Below, in pieces: positions 43,480 to 52,766 of a DNA stretch of 64,000 nt. Within the stretch, counting starts at the first letter, position 1. Each line of letters begins with the position of its first letter. The position numbers and the translations under genes were made by a program. This stretch comes from Bordetella ansorpii (GTDB taxonomy: Bacteria; Pseudomonadota; Gammaproteobacteria; Burkholderiales; Burkholderiaceae_B), in the NCBI RefSeq assembly GCF_900078705.1, contig NZ_FKIF01000002.1:620001-684000 (forward strand), read 5' to 3'. The notes under the pieces are model-generated. The model ran no database searches. It saw nothing but the letters and a program-made list of their open reading frames with translations, and was not told the origin of the DNA.

Positions 43480-44775
43480 ATGGGACGCGGCGTCTACACG
43501 TTGGTGTTGCGCCTGGTGGCGCCGCTGCTTTGGCTGCTGATGTGGCGCCGCGCACGGCGCGCGGGCGGCCAGTGGGGCATTCTGTCGGCGGGCCGTTTCG
43601 GCGGCGAGGATGCCGCCGCATCGCCGGCCTGCGCATCGTTCGCCACGCCCGTCTGGGTGCATGCCGTCAGCCTGGGCGAAACCCGCGCGGCCCAGCCGCT
43701 GGTGCAGGCGCTGCTGCAACGCGGTCTGCCCGTATTGCTTACCCACGCCACCGCCACCGGCCGTGCCGAGGGCGCGCGCCTGTTCGCCGACGCGTTGGCG
43801 GCGGGCCAGTTGCGCCAGGCTTGGCTACCGTATGACCTGCCCGGTTCCGTCGCCCGCTTCCTGAACCGCTACGCGCCGCGTTGCGGCCTGCTGATCGAAC
43901 GCGAGGTGTGGCCCAATCTGCTGGCGGCGGCGCGGGCGCGCAAGGTGCCCATGGCGCTGGTCAGCGCGCGCTTCTCGGCGTCGTCGTTGCGGCGGGCCCG
44001 CTGGCTGGGCCGCGCGCTGCGCCAGGCCCTGGCGGGACTGGACCGGGTGCTGGCCCAGACCGAGGACGATGCGCGGCGCCTGCGCCAGGCCGGCGCGCCG
44101 GCCGCCACGGTGACCGGCAACCTGAAATTCGACCTGGCCTTGCCCGCCGCACAGGTGGCCGCCGGCCAGGCCTGGCGCCAGGCGCTGAATCGGCCCGTGA
44201 TCGCCCTGGCCAGCACGCGCGAAGGCGAGGACGCGCTGTTCATCCAGGCCTTGCTGGCACGCCGGGACGCCGCGCACCCTCAGCCGCTGTACCTGCTGAT
44301 CCCGCGCCATCCACAGCGCTTCGACGCGGCATACGCGCAGTCGAGCGCGGCCGGCCTGGCCACGGTGCGCCGGTCGGCGGGCGGTTCGCCGCCCGACGCG
44401 AACACCGCCGTGCTGCTGGGCGATTCGCTGGGCGAGATGGCGTTCTACTACGCGGCTGCGGACGTGGCCGTGGTGGCGGGCAGCTTCGCGCCGCTGGGCG
44501 GCCAGAACCTGATCGAGGCCTGCGCGGCGGGCACGCCGGCCATCGTGGGCCCGCATACGCGCAACTTCGCGCAGGCGGTCGAGGATGCGCTGGCCGCGGG
44601 CGCCGCCTTGCGCGCGCAGGATGCCGACGAGGCGGTCGACATGGCACTGGCCCTGCTGGCCGATACGCCGCGCCGCCAGGCGATGCAGGCCGCGGCGCAG
44701 GCCTGGACGCAGGCGCATGCCGGGGCCACCCAACGCACGATGCAAGCGCTTCAGGACTGGTTCGCGCCGCGCTAG
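43480..44775 (+). CDS. waaA: 3-deoxy-D-manno-octulosonic acid (Kdo) transferase
   Basis: A 431-residue membrane-anchored GT30 enzyme that attaches Kdo to lipid IVA. There is an N-terminal hydrophobic segment, VWVHAVSLGETRAAQPLVQA with the active-site glutamate, LLIEREVWPNLL, LVSARFSASS, and C-terminal ADVAVVAGSFAPLGGQNLIE. In Bordetella pertussis the enzyme is known to add a single Kdo; whether this one does is not readable. The next gene starts about 280 bases further on, and the gap shows no gene. Confidence 0.95.
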   Translation: MGRGVYTLVLRLVAPLLWLLMWRRARRAGGQWGILSAGRFGGEDAAASPACASFATPVWVHAVSLGETRAAQPLVQALLQRGLPVLLTHATATGRAEGARLFADALAAGQLRQAWLPYDLPGSVARFLNRYAPRCGLLIEREVWPNLLAAARARKVPMALVSARFSASSLRRARWLGRALRQALAGLDRVLAQTEDDARRLRQAGAPAATVTGNLKFDLALPAAQVAAGQAWRQALNRPVIALASTREGEDALFIQALLARRDAAHPQPLYLLIPRHPQRFDAAYAQSSAAGLATVRRSAGGSPPDANTAVLLGDSLGEMAFYYAAADVAVVAGSFAPLGGQNLIEACAAGTPAIVGPHTRNFAQAVEDALAAGAALRAQDADEAVDMALALLADTPRRQAMQAAAQAWTQAHAGATQRTMQALQDWFAPR

Positions 44776-45053
44776 CCGGCACGGCGCCACCGTGCCCGCA
44801 TGGGGCATGGCCGCGGCAGGCGCGCGCTGTGGCGGCGCATCGACAGGACTGCGCCCCCCGCGTTTTGCTGGCGGTCACCGTATCCGCGTCCCGCGCTGGC
44901 GAGAGAACCGGCCGGCAGGAGAACGGACCGTTGTCAGGGCTGGGCTACTATCGAACCGACCGCCAGGCCGGGCTGCAATGGGCCCGTCTCGACAGGTCGG
45001 GCAGCGGACCTGTCCCGTTGCCTGCGACGATGCAGGTTGTCCAGGAGATGCGC

Positions 45054-45434
45054 GTGATTTCCAGAAAGATGTGGGTTCTGGCGTTTGCGGTACTGGTTCC
45101 GGGCGTGGCGGCGGCGGCGCCTTCGGCCGATTGGCAATTGACCGGCGAACAACTGATCATGGCGGGCATCGATGGCTCGCTGGCGCCGGAGTTCCATGAC
45201 GAGAAGCGCCCCGAGCTGCAGGTGATGGTGTCGTCCAGCCGCGCGGCGGCCTTCATGCTGGGCGTGGCCAGCTATACCCATGGCACCCGTTGGTGCAAGG
45301 CCGATGGCCTGGGGCAGGAAGATTTCGCCAAGGTGGTGGAAACGCTGGGCAGCCTGCCGGACGACCGCTTGAAGACGCCCGCGGCGCCGTTGGTCGCGCA
45401 AGCCCTGGCCGAGCATTTCCCCTGCAGGCGCTGA
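45054..45434 (+). CDS. Exported Rap1a/Tai-like protein
   Basis: A 126-residue protein with a signal peptide (about residues 1-22, VLAFAVLVPGVAAAA). The mature part follows the Rap1a/Tai pattern: a central FMLGVASYTHGTRWCK helix-turn with cysteine, then VVETLGSLPDDR, and a final VAQALAEHFPC with a second cysteine likely to form a disulphide. Family members neutralise type VI amidase toxins (Ssp/Tae) in the periplasm, but many copies are orphans. No toxin is seen beside it. GTG 45054 is chosen because CAGGAG at 45042-45047 is well spaced; ATG 45048 would be too close. Confidence 0.68.
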   Translation: MISRKMWVLAFAVLVPGVAAAAPSADWQLTGEQLIMAGIDGSLAPEFHDEKRPELQVMVSSSRAAAFMLGVASYTHGTRWCKADGLGQEDFAKVVETLGSLPDDRLKTPAAPLVAQALAEHFPCRR

Positions 45435-45439
45435 CGGCC

Positions 45440-46561
45440 ATGCCCGGCCGTCGGTGTTTCGTCAAGGGCGCGTTGGGCATGGCGGTGGCCGGGATGGCGC
45501 CGGCATGGCCTTTGCGCGCCCAGCCCTCGTTGGCGGACCCGATGCGCGCGAAAGTGCCCGGCCCGATTCCTACCTTGGCTGCCCTGGACGCCTCGCTGGC
45601 CGCGGCCGGCGTGGGCCGGGCCGACCGCGAATGGCTGGCCGGCCTGGCGCAACCTGGCGTGGCCTTGCAGGATATGTCCGCGGACGACGCCGATATTCCC
45701 GTGGGCGCCAGCAAGGCGGGCGGCGATCCCGACCTGCCGGACGGCATGGCTTGGCCCACGCGTCCGCCCACGAGCGTGGGACGCAAGGAAGTCGAGGTGC
45801 TCAGGCAGTTGCAGGCCACGCAGCCCGCCGTGGGCGACGACTACCTGACGCGCCAGATTGCCGTGAAAGAGCCGTTGGCGCGGCGCGAGGCGCCCCTGGC
45901 ATTCCTGCTGCAGGTCGATCTGGCCGCGTGCGCGGCCACCGGTCCGCTGGACCCGGACATTCCGCGCGCGGGGCGCCTGCTGCTGTTCTACGACATGGTC
46001 TTCCTGCCCGGCTACGGACACGACAAGGAGGGGAACGCGCTGTTTCGCCTCGTGCATCTGGACGGCGGGACGGACACGTTGCGCCGCCGGACGCCGCCCG
46101 ATATGGGCGCTGCCGTCTATGCCGATGAACCGCCGCTGCGTGACCGGCTGCCCTCGGCCATGTTGAAGCCGGTCTACACCTACACCGTGCCCGACTTCGG
46201 ATCGGCCCCCGTGCTGGGCCGCTATGCAATGGCGGGCCGCTATCCGCACCAGGCCTGGGTCGAGGCCGATGGCGGCGCGGCCGCGCTCGGCACGCGCCTG
46301 GGCGGCTGGCCCGCCAACATCCAGAACGACATGGCCATCGAACTGGCCGCGATGGAGGCGGGCGTCGAGCCGCCGTACGGCACGCGGTATCCGGAATTCG
46401 TCAGAATGATGAGCAAGCGTGCGCAGCAGTGGGTGATGCTGTTGCAGGTGGTCAGCTATGGCGACGTGGACTACAACGGCAATTACTACGTCTGGATCAA
46501 GCGCGAGCACCTGCGGGCCCGGGATTTTTCCAAGGCCAGGCTGATTTATCAGACGGACTGA
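45440..46561 (+). CDS. DUF1963-like exported protein
   Basis: A 373-residue protein beginning PGRRCFVKGALGMAVAGMAP, which has a twin-Arg-like basic start and a hydrophobic core, so it is probably exported by Sec or Tat. The body contains SKAGGDPDLPDGMAWP, then PLAFLLQVDLAA and LLLFYDMVFLPGYG, and later LGGWPANIQNDMAIE. These steps (SK.GG.P.LP....WP, then a LQ-DL strand, then LG-WP..IQ) are those of the DUF1963/YwqG family. Function is unknown. It starts 5 bases after the Rap1a-like gene, so the pair is likely cotranscribed and may be functionally linked. Confidence 0.75.
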   Translation: MPGRRCFVKGALGMAVAGMAPAWPLRAQPSLADPMRAKVPGPIPTLAALDASLAAAGVGRADREWLAGLAQPGVALQDMSADDADIPVGASKAGGDPDLPDGMAWPTRPPTSVGRKEVEVLRQLQATQPAVGDDYLTRQIAVKEPLARREAPLAFLLQVDLAACAATGPLDPDIPRAGRLLLFYDMVFLPGYGHDKEGNALFRLVHLDGGTDTLRRRTPPDMGAAVYADEPPLRDRLPSAMLKPVYTYTVPDFGSAPVLGRYAMAGRYPHQAWVEADGGAAALGTRLGGWPANIQNDMAIELAAMEAGVEPPYGTRYPEFVRMMSKRAQQWVMLLQVVSYGDVDYNGNYYVWIKREHLRARDFSKARLIYQTD

Positions 46562-46571
46562 TGCGCCGCGC

Positions 46572-46733
46572 CTATCTGGCGTGCGGCGGTACCGTGACGC
46601 GGTCCGCGTTCAGTTCCTGGTTCAGGCGACCGGACATGCGGCCCTCGTCGTTGGGCGGCTGGCCCAGCCAGCCCTGGCTCATGGCGTAGGCCCACAGATT
46701 GGCCAGCAGGATTAGCACGAACAGGATGCGCAT
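46572..46733 (-). CDS. Small membrane protein (53 aa)
   Basis: A 53-residue frame with an N-terminal hydrophobic segment RILFVLILLANLWAYAMSQG followed by a polar tail. It lies 9 bases downstream of coaX on the same strand. The opening resembles the membrane anchor of SPOR-domain proteins often encoded after coaX in Bordetella relatives, but here it stops before any SPOR domain. It may be a truncated remnant or a genuine small protein. The family link is from memory and uncertain. Confidence 0.5.
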   Translation of the reverse strand: MRILFVLILLANLWAYAMSQGWLGQPPNDEGRMSGRLNQELNADRVTVPPHAR

Positions 46734-46742
46734 GGCGGTTCT

Positions 46743-47534
46743 CTACGGGGCGTCGGGCGCCGCCGCCCAGGCGGCCAGGCCGTCCAGCACGGGGCTTTCC
46801 AGGTAGACGGGCGTGGGGGCGGGGCCCAGCGCCGAGCAGGCCTGGGCCAGCAGGCGTTCGGTCTCGGCCTGCACCTCGGGCCAGCCCCCGCCCGTCACGT
46901 AGATGTCGGGCATGCTGCCGTAGCGGTCGCAGCCCGCCAGCCACTGGCGCACCACGGCGCCGGCCTGCGCGGCGGCGATGCCGGTGGCGATGGCCTGGTG
47001 CGTGTCGACGGGATAGGCGCTGACCTGTCCGTCGGCCAGCGGCAGGTTGGCCGTACCCTTGTTCAGCGCGTTGCGCATCATGGCCGGACCGGGCAGGATC
47101 AGGCCGCCGGGAAAGACGCCGTCGTCGCCGACGGTATCGATGGTGGTGGCCGTGCCGAAGCAGGCCAGCACGAAAGGCGGGTGCGGCCGGGGCAGGCGCA
47201 TGTGCGCGCCCAGCATGGCGGCCCAGCGGTCGGCGCCCAGCTGTTCGGGGCGGGCGTAGCCATTGATCAGGCCCAGGGCGCGCGGTCGCGCGTGCAGCCA
47301 GGTGACCGGGCAGCCCGCGGGCAGCGCCGCCGCGATGGCTGCGCCGCGTGCCTGGCCTGCCACGTTGACGCCGACCGCGCGTTGCGGCGACTGCGGCTGG
47401 ACGGCCAGCCAGTCGCGCAGCGCGTCGGGATCGAGATTGTCGAACGCGGTGACGATGGCGTCGCGCCGCGGGTCCGAGGGATCGAACCAGCCCACCTTGA
47501 GGCGGCTGTTGCCGGAGTCGATGAGCAGGATCAT
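46743..47534 (-). CDS. coaX: Type III pantothenate kinase (Baf)
   Basis: A 263-residue ASKHA-fold kinase that phosphorylates pantothenate, the first step of coenzyme A synthesis. Phosphate-1 motif [15 protein letters not shown] opens the protein. Residues around 90-115 hold [18 protein letters not shown], with the catalytic aspartate and the GxDR motif. [11 protein letters not shown] and [14 protein letters not shown] follow. In Bordetella the protein is also known as Baf, Bvg accessory factor, from its effect on toxin gene expression. Its start overlaps the birA stop by 4 bases (ATGA type), so the two are cotranscribed. Confidence 0.93.
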   Translation of the reverse strand: MILLIDSGNSRLKVGWFDPSDPRRDAIVTAFDNLDPDALRDWLAVQPQSPQRAVGVNVAGQARGAAIAAALPAGCPVTWLHARPRALGLINGYARPEQLGADRWAAMLGAHMRLPRPHPPFVLACFGTATTIDTVGDDGVFPGGLILPGPAMMRNALNKGTANLPLADGQVSAYPVDTHQAIATGIAAAQAGAVVRQWLAGCDRYGSMPDIYVTGGGWPEVQAETERLLAQACSALGPAPTPVYLESPVLDGLAAWAAAPDAP

Positions 47535-48385
47535 GCTTGCGGCCGGATGGAGATTTCACCGACGGTGATCGGCAGGACGCCGGTGGGCGTGGCGACCAGC
47601 AGGCGGCCCTGGGCATCGACGCCCCGCGCCACGCCGCTGTTGAGCACCGCGCCCTGGTCCAGCACGTTGACGGCGCGGCCGCCCAGCGCGTCGACCTGGG
47701 CGTAGCGGGCGGGGAAGGCGCCCGCCAGCAGGCTGGCGGCCTGGGAAAACGTATCGTGCAGGGCGCAGGCGACGGCGCACACCACGTCTGCGGCGCCCAC
47801 GCCCGTGACGCCCGAGGCCTCGGCGATCTGCGACCAGTCGGCCACCTGGCGCTCCAGCGCCCGCGACAGTTCGGCGGCATCGCGCAGGTTCACGCCCACG
47901 CCCGCGATGACGGTGTGGCCGGCCTCGGGGCCGCCGGCGTTGCGCGAGGATTCGATCAGCACGCCCACCAGCTTGCCGTCACGCCACAGCACGTCGTTCG
48001 GCCACTTGACGCATACGTCCGGCGCGGCCGCGCCGGCCAGGCCGCGCAGGCCTTCGCAGATGGCCATGCCGGCCAGGGGCGACAGGGCCGGCAGGGCGGC
48101 GGGCGGCAGGTACACGTCGAAGGCGCACGAGAACACCAGCGTGGCGCCGGGCCGGCTTTTCCAGGGACGGCCAGCGCGGCCACGGCCGTTTTCCTGCACG
48201 TGCGCGCCCAGCAGCCAGGGCTTGTCGCCCGAGGGGGCGTTGCGCGTGCGGGCCAGCAGGTCGGTGTTGGTGTTGCCGATGCGGTCCAGCCATTCGACGT
48301 GCCGGAAGGCGGGCAGGCGGTCGGACAGCGTGCGCGCGAACGCGTCGGGCGCGGGCAGGTCGGCGGTGAAGGCTTGGACTGACAT
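47531..48385 (-). CDS. birA: Biotin-[acetyl-CoA carboxylase] ligase
   Basis: A 284-residue biotin protein ligase. It has the biotinyl-AMP motif [20 protein letters not shown] near residue 70, [20 protein letters not shown] near residue 135, and a C-terminal SH3-like domain ending VGEISI. The N-terminal DNA-binding domain of E. coli BirA is missing, so this is a ligase without repressor function, as usual in this family. Start ATG 48385 is chosen because upstream codons do not match the family. It is followed by coaX. Confidence 0.93.
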   Translation of the reverse strand: MSVQAFTADLPAPDAFARTLSDRLPAFRHVEWLDRIGNTNTDLLARTRNAPSGDKPWLLGAHVQENGRGRAGRPWKSRPGATLVFSCAFDVYLPPAALPALSPLAGMAICEGLRGLAGAAAPDVCVKWPNDVLWRDGKLVGVLIESSRNAGGPEAGHTVIAGVGVNLRDAAELSRALERQVADWSQIAEASGVTGVGAADVVCAVACALHDTFSQAASLLAGAFPARYAQVDALGGRAVNVLDQGAVLNSGVARGVDAQGRLLVATPTGVLPITVGEISIRPQA

Positions 48386-48497
48386 GGCGGCGATTGTAGG
48401 GCACGGGGCGCCGCGCGCGGGCCGATTCATACCGGAGGATAAGTGTGTCTTAATCCCATGGCGTTTATCATGGGGAACCGCCATCGTCCGGCCGCCC

Positions 48498-49631
48498 ATG
48501 CCCCGTTCCGTCTCGACCGCCACGCACCCCCCGGCCCCCGTCCGCCAAGATGGGGACGCCTGCTATCTGGCGGGCGACTGGAGCATGCAGGCCCTGGCCG
48601 AGCCCGGCGTGGCCGCCGCCCGCCGCCAGGCGCTGGAGCGCCTGGACGCCGGCCTGCGCTGGGACCTGAGCGCCGTCGAGCGCCTGGACACCATCGGCGC
48701 GCACCTGATCTGGCACGCCTGGGGTTACAAGCTGCCCGACCGCCTGCGCGGCACCGAGGGGCAGCGCGCCGTGTTCGACGCCCTGAACGCCAACCGCGGC
48801 GAGATGCGCCCACCTGAACCGCCGCCGCACGACCGCCTCGAATGGATACGCGGCATTGGCGACGCCCTGGGCCACGGCCTGCGCAACGGCAGGTCGCTAT
48901 TGACGATGCTGGGCCAGCTGGTGCTGGACGTCGGCGGCCTGTTGCGCCATCCCCTGCGCGGCCCCTGGCGCGAGATCTCCGCGCAGGTCTATCGCATGGG
49001 GGCGCAGGCGCTGGGCATTACCGCGCTGGTCGGTTTCCTGATCGGGGTGGTGCTGTCGTATCTGTCGGCGCAGCAATTGCGCACTTTCGGCGCCGACCGC
49101 TTCATCGTGCAACTGCTGGGCGTGTCCATCGTGCGCGAACTGGGGCCGGTGCTGGCCGCCATCCTGGTGGCGGGCCGGTCCGGCTCGGCCATCACCGCGC
49201 AGATAGGCGTGATGCGCGTCACGCAGGAGCTGGACGCCATGAGCGTCATGGGCATCGCGCACGGCCAGCGGCTGATCCTGCCGCGCGTGGTGGCCCTGGC
49301 CGTCGTCATGCCGCTGCTGGTGCTCTGGACCGACGCGCTGGCGCTCCTGGGCGGCATGCTGGCCGCGAAGGCGCAACTGGGTATTTCACTGGAATGGTTC
49401 ATCGACGGGCTGTCGCGCGCCATTTCACTGGCCAATTACGGCATCGGGCTGCTCAAGGGCGCCACCTTCGGCATCGTGATCGCGCTGATCGCGTGCCATT
49501 TCGGCCTGCGCATCGAGCCCAACACCGAAAGCCTGGGCCGTGGCGTGACCACGTCGGTGGTCACGTCCATCACCGCGGTCATCCTGGTGGATGCCCTGTT
49601 CGCCATCGTCTTCAGCTCGGTGGGAATCTGA
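48498..49631 (+). CDS. mlaE: Lipid ABC transporter permease, STAS-MlaE fusion
   Basis: A 377-residue protein. Residues 15-95 look like a STAS domain, with GDWSMQALAE and LRWDLSAVERLDTIGAHLIW, i.e. a fused MlaB-like part. Residues 130-377 are a MlaE/YrbE permease with five to six helices, including FIVQLLGVSIVRELGPVLAA, AGRSGSAITAQIGVMRVTQELDA (given here in overlapping parts) and LLKGATFGIVIALIACHFGL. With the next three genes it forms an MCE-type transporter of phospholipids between the two membranes. It overlaps mlaF by one base. Confidence 0.9.
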   Translation: MPRSVSTATHPPAPVRQDGDACYLAGDWSMQALAEPGVAAARRQALERLDAGLRWDLSAVERLDTIGAHLIWHAWGYKLPDRLRGTEGQRAVFDALNANRGEMRPPEPPPHDRLEWIRGIGDALGHGLRNGRSLLTMLGQLVLDVGGLLRHPLRGPWREISAQVYRMGAQALGITALVGFLIGVVLSYLSAQQLRTFGADRFIVQLLGVSIVRELGPVLAAILVAGRSGSAITAQIGVMRVTQELDAMSVMGIAHGQRLILPRVVALAVVMPLLVLWTDALALLGGMLAAKAQLGISLEWFIDGLSRAISLANYGIGLLKGATFGIVIALIACHFGLRIEPNTESLGRGVTTSVVTSITAVILVDALFAIVFSSVGI

Positions 49632-50470
49632 TGGGCGCCCTGGCCAACGCCATGCCGGATTCCGACGTCGCCATGACGAAGGCGCCGGTGATCGCCGTCA
49701 ACGGCCTGCGCACGGCCTTCGGCGACCACGTCGTGCACGAGAACCTGAACCTGGCCGTGCTGCCGGGCGAGATCCTGTCGCTGGTGGGCGGGTCGGGTTC
49801 CGGCAAGACCACGCTGCTGCGCCAGATCATCGGCCTGGAGCGGCCCGCCGCGGGCAGCGTGCGGGTGCTGGGCCGCGACCTGCACGAGCTGTCGTCCTCC
49901 GAGTTCCGCAGCCTGTCCCAGCATTGGGGCATGTTGTTCCAGGCAGGGGCATTGTTCTCCGCGCTGTCCGTGTTCGACAATGTGGCGTTGCCGCTGCGCG
50001 AACTGCGCGCCTTGCCCGCCGACCTGATCTGCGACGTGGTGATGTGCCGGCTGGCCATGGTGGGCCTGACCGCCCGGGACGCCGACAAACGCCCGTCCGA
50101 TCTGTCGGGCGGCATGGTCAAGCGCGTGGCCCTGGCGCGCGCGCTGGCGCTGGATCCGGGGCTGCTCTTCCTGGACGAGCCCACGGCCGGCCTGGATCCG
50201 CTGCGTTCCGACGAATTCGTCGCCCTGGTCCGGTCGCTGCATGCGCAACTGGGTTTCACGGTGGTCATGGTGACGCACGATCTGGATACGCTGGTGGCGT
50301 TGTCCTCGCGCATTGCCGTGCTGGCCGAAAAACGGGTGATCGCCTGCGACACCATCGACAAGGTGGTACAGGTCGATCATCCATTCATTCACGAGTTCTT
50401 CCTGGGCGAGCGGGGCCGCCGCGCGCTGGGAGACCTGGTACCGAAGGAAGCGGGTCATGGAAAACCGTAG
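49631..50470 (+). CDS. mlaF: Lipid ABC transporter ATPase
   Basis: A 279-residue ABC ATPase of the MlaF/Mkl type. Walker A is GGSGSGKTTLLRQI near residue 55. The Q-loop is in HWGMLFQAGALFSALSVFDN, the signature is LSGGMVKRVALARALAL, Walker B is LLFLDEPTAGLDP, and VMVTHDL carries the switch histidine. It powers lipid movement by the MlaE-like permease. ATG 49631 overlaps the mlaE stop (TGATG). The last 14 bases overlap the MCE gene. Confidence 0.93.
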   Translation: MGALANAMPDSDVAMTKAPVIAVNGLRTAFGDHVVHENLNLAVLPGEILSLVGGSGSGKTTLLRQIIGLERPAAGSVRVLGRDLHELSSSEFRSLSQHWGMLFQAGALFSALSVFDNVALPLRELRALPADLICDVVMCRLAMVGLTARDADKRPSDLSGGMVKRVALARALALDPGLLFLDEPTAGLDPLRSDEFVALVRSLHAQLGFTVVMVTHDLDTLVALSSRIAVLAEKRVIACDTIDKVVQVDHPFIHEFFLGERGRRALGDLVPKEAGHGKP

Positions 50471-51392
50471 TCATGCCTTGCTGGCGGGGTTGTTCACGCT
50501 TGTGCTGCTGGCCGCGGCGGCATTGGTGGCGGTGTGGCTGAGCCGCGACCGCTCGCAGCAGGCCATTTACGAAATCATCTCGTCCACGGCGGTCACCGGC
50601 CTGACGGCGCAGTCCAGCGTGCGCTACCAGGGCGTGCCGGTGGGCAAGGTGCAGGCGCTGGCGCTCAATACCGAGCGGCCCGGCCAGGTGCGCATCCGCA
50701 TCGGCGTGGCGCCGAACACGCCCATCACCGAATCCACCTGGGCCGAGCTGGGCGTGCAGGGCATCACGGGCGGCGCCAACGTCGAACTGCGCGATGACGG
50801 GGCGCAGCCCCGTCTGCTGGCCACCTCGGCCGACCATCCCGCCGCGATTCCGCTGCGTCCGGGCTTTTTCGACCGTGTGCAGCAGCGCGGCACGGCGGTC
50901 CTTGAGAACGTGGACCGCGCCACGCAGCAGCTCAGCCAGTTGCTCAGCCAGCAGAACGTGCAGGCCATGACCGCGATGCTGCAGAACGCGGCCGATATGT
51001 CCTCGCAATTCAAGCAGGCCAGCCAGGACCTGGGCCCGCTGGTGCGGCGCCTGGATTCCGTCGCCGACGAAATGCGGGGCGCGGCCGAGCAGGCCAAGGG
51101 CCTGATGTTCGATGCCCGCCAGGCGCTGGCTCGCCTGGATGGACCCAACGGCCCGATGGCCGCGGCCACGCAGAGCATGCAGCAGATCACCTGGGCCGCC
51201 GCCCGCCTGGACAACGACACCCTGCCGGCGCTGTCGCGCATGGCCAACGGCGTGAGCGGCGCAGCGCGCACGGCGCAGTCGGCGCTGCGCCGCGTGGGCG
51301 ACACGCCGCAGTCGTTCCTGTTCGGCCCGCCGCCGGTGCAGGCAGGCCCCGGCGAACCGGGATTCGCCGGCTTCGGGCAGGGGCCGCAATGA
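50457..51392 (+). CDS. mlaD: MCE-domain lipid-binding protein (MlaD/PqiB-like)
   Basis: A 311-residue protein with one N-terminal membrane helix (about residues 9-27) and an MCE domain at residues 40-115 (SVRYQGVPVGKVQALAL, RIRIGVAPNTPITESTWAEL, GVQGITGGANVEL). It is longer than E. coli MlaD. The C-terminal half is a long helical region (residues 140-290) that could form a tube across the periplasm, as in PqiB/Yeb-type MCE proteins. It links the ABC core to an outer-membrane-directed lipoprotein encoded next. Confidence 0.9.
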   Translation: MENRSHALLAGLFTLVLLAAAALVAVWLSRDRSQQAIYEIISSTAVTGLTAQSSVRYQGVPVGKVQALALNTERPGQVRIRIGVAPNTPITESTWAELGVQGITGGANVELRDDGAQPRLLATSADHPAAIPLRPGFFDRVQQRGTAVLENVDRATQQLSQLLSQQNVQAMTAMLQNAADMSSQFKQASQDLGPLVRRLDSVADEMRGAAEQAKGLMFDARQALARLDGPNGPMAAATQSMQQITWAAARLDNDTLPALSRMANGVSGAARTAQSALRRVGDTPQSFLFGPPPVQAGPGEPGFAGFGQGPQ

Positions 51393-52057
51393 CACCGCCG
51401 TTCCAACGCACACTATCCATGCCGCCATCCATGCTGAAGATGAAACGATCCCTCGCCATCCTGGCCGTGGCGCTGGTCCTGGGCGGTTGCAGCCTGGGCA
51501 AGACCGGCCCCACGCCGACCCTGTACGACCTGGGCGCCGACCTGCGCCCCGCGCCCACGCTGGCCGCGCGTGCGCCGTTGTCGCTGTCGTTCACGGCCGT
51601 GCCCACGCTGGCCGACGTCGGCATGATCTGGCGCATCGGCGACAGCGCCAGCCCGCGCGCCTACGCGCAGGCCCGCTGGGCGGCGGCGCCGTCCGAGCTG
51701 GTGCGCCTGCGCCTGGCCGAGCGCCTGTCGCGGCAAGGCGCCGTGTTGCCCGAAGGCGTGACAGGCGTGCCGCAATTGCAGATTTCGCTGACCCGCTTCG
51801 AGCAGGTCTTCCAGCCCGACGGCAGCGCCAGCACCGGCCAGTTGGCCTTGCAGGCCGTGCTGTTGTCCGACCGCCGGGTCGTGGCGCAGCGCCGCATCGA
51901 GCGCGCGGTGCCCGCGGCCTCGCAGGATGCGGCGGGCGGCGCCACGGCGCTGCGCCAGGCCACCGACGAGGCCGCCGACGAACTGGCGCAATGGCTGGCG
52001 CAGGTCATGCCCGCCGCGTCAGGCGCGGCGGCATCGGGCGGCGCCCGCCCTCGCTGA
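51389..52057 (+). CDS. ABC-type transport auxiliary lipoprotein (PqiC-like)
   Basis: A 222-residue protein with a lipoprotein signal: a basic start, a hydrophobic core (SLAILAVALVLGG) and lipobox LGGC with the acylated cysteine. The mature part starts PTPTLYDLGAD, as in PqiC and related auxiliary lipoproteins of MCE transporters, and is followed by a beta-rich domain. It is probably anchored in the outer membrane to receive or deliver lipid. The start overlaps the MCE stop (ATGA at 51389-51392), so the four genes form one operon. Confidence 0.87.
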   Translation: MTPPFQRTLSMPPSMLKMKRSLAILAVALVLGGCSLGKTGPTPTLYDLGADLRPAPTLAARAPLSLSFTAVPTLADVGMIWRIGDSASPRAYAQARWAAAPSELVRLRLAERLSRQGAVLPEGVTGVPQLQISLTRFEQVFQPDGSASTGQLALQAVLLSDRRVVAQRRIERAVPAASQDAAGGATALRQATDEAADELAQWLAQVMPAASGAAASGGARPR

Positions 52058-52112
52058 TACTTTCCCGGCCGCATGGCGGCCGTTTCGTTTTTCCAGCTCC
52101 CCCATCGCACCC

Positions 52113-52766
52113 ATGTCTGCTCGTACCGAAATCGAAGGTTTTACTGGCGCCGCCGGGCGCATCGACTGCGCGCTGGATTGGCCCGAAGGCCAGCCGCGCG
52201 GCTGGGCGCTCATCCTGCATCCGCATCCGCTGCAGGGCGGCGCGCGCGACAACAAGGTCGTCACCACGCTGGCGCGTGCCTGCGTGCAGCACGGCCTGCT
52301 GGCCGTGCGGCCCAACTTCCGCGGCGTGGGCGCATCGGCCGGCGAATTCGACAAGGCTGTCGGCGAGACGCAGGACATGCTGGGCCTGGTGGCCCAGGTG
52401 CGCGAGCGCTTCCCGGAACTGGTCCAGGCACCCTGGGCGCTGGGCGGCTTCTCGTTCGGCACGGCCGTGGCCGCGGGCGTGCATGCCGGCCTGGCGCAGG
52501 CTGGCGATACGCATCTGCCCGCCGCGCTGATGCTGATGGGCGCCGCGGTGCAGCGCTTCCAGCCCGCCGATCTGAAGGTGCCCGAAGACACGCTGATGGT
52601 GCACGGCGAGCAGGACGAAGTCGTGCCGCTGGCCGAGACCATGGACTGGGCGCGGGCGCGCAATCTGGCCATCGTGGTGGTGCCGGACGCGTCGCATTTC
52701 TTCCATGGCAAGCTGCTGTTGCTGCGCCGTCTGGTGGCCGAGCGCCTGCAGGTGGCGTTACCCTGA
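52113..52766 (+). CDS. Alpha/beta hydrolase
   Basis: A 217-residue compact hydrolase. ALILHPHPLQGGARDNKVV near residue 30 is the oxyanion region of a small family of uncharacterised hydrolases. GFSFGT is the nucleophile elbow with the serine, while DEVVPLAETMDWA and ASHFFHGKL give the aspartate and histidine. The AVRPNFRGVGASAGEFD stretch is typical. It is probably cytoplasmic, as no signal is seen. Substrate is unknown. It lies 55 bases after the lipid transporter operon and could be cotranscribed. Confidence 0.87.
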   Translation: MSARTEIEGFTGAAGRIDCALDWPEGQPRGWALILHPHPLQGGARDNKVVTTLARACVQHGLLAVRPNFRGVGASAGEFDKAVGETQDMLGLVAQVRERFPELVQAPWALGGFSFGTAVAAGVHAGLAQAGDTHLPAALMLMGAAVQRFQPADLKVPEDTLMVHGEQDEVVPLAETMDWARARNLAIVVVPDASHFFHGKLLLLRRLVAERLQVALP

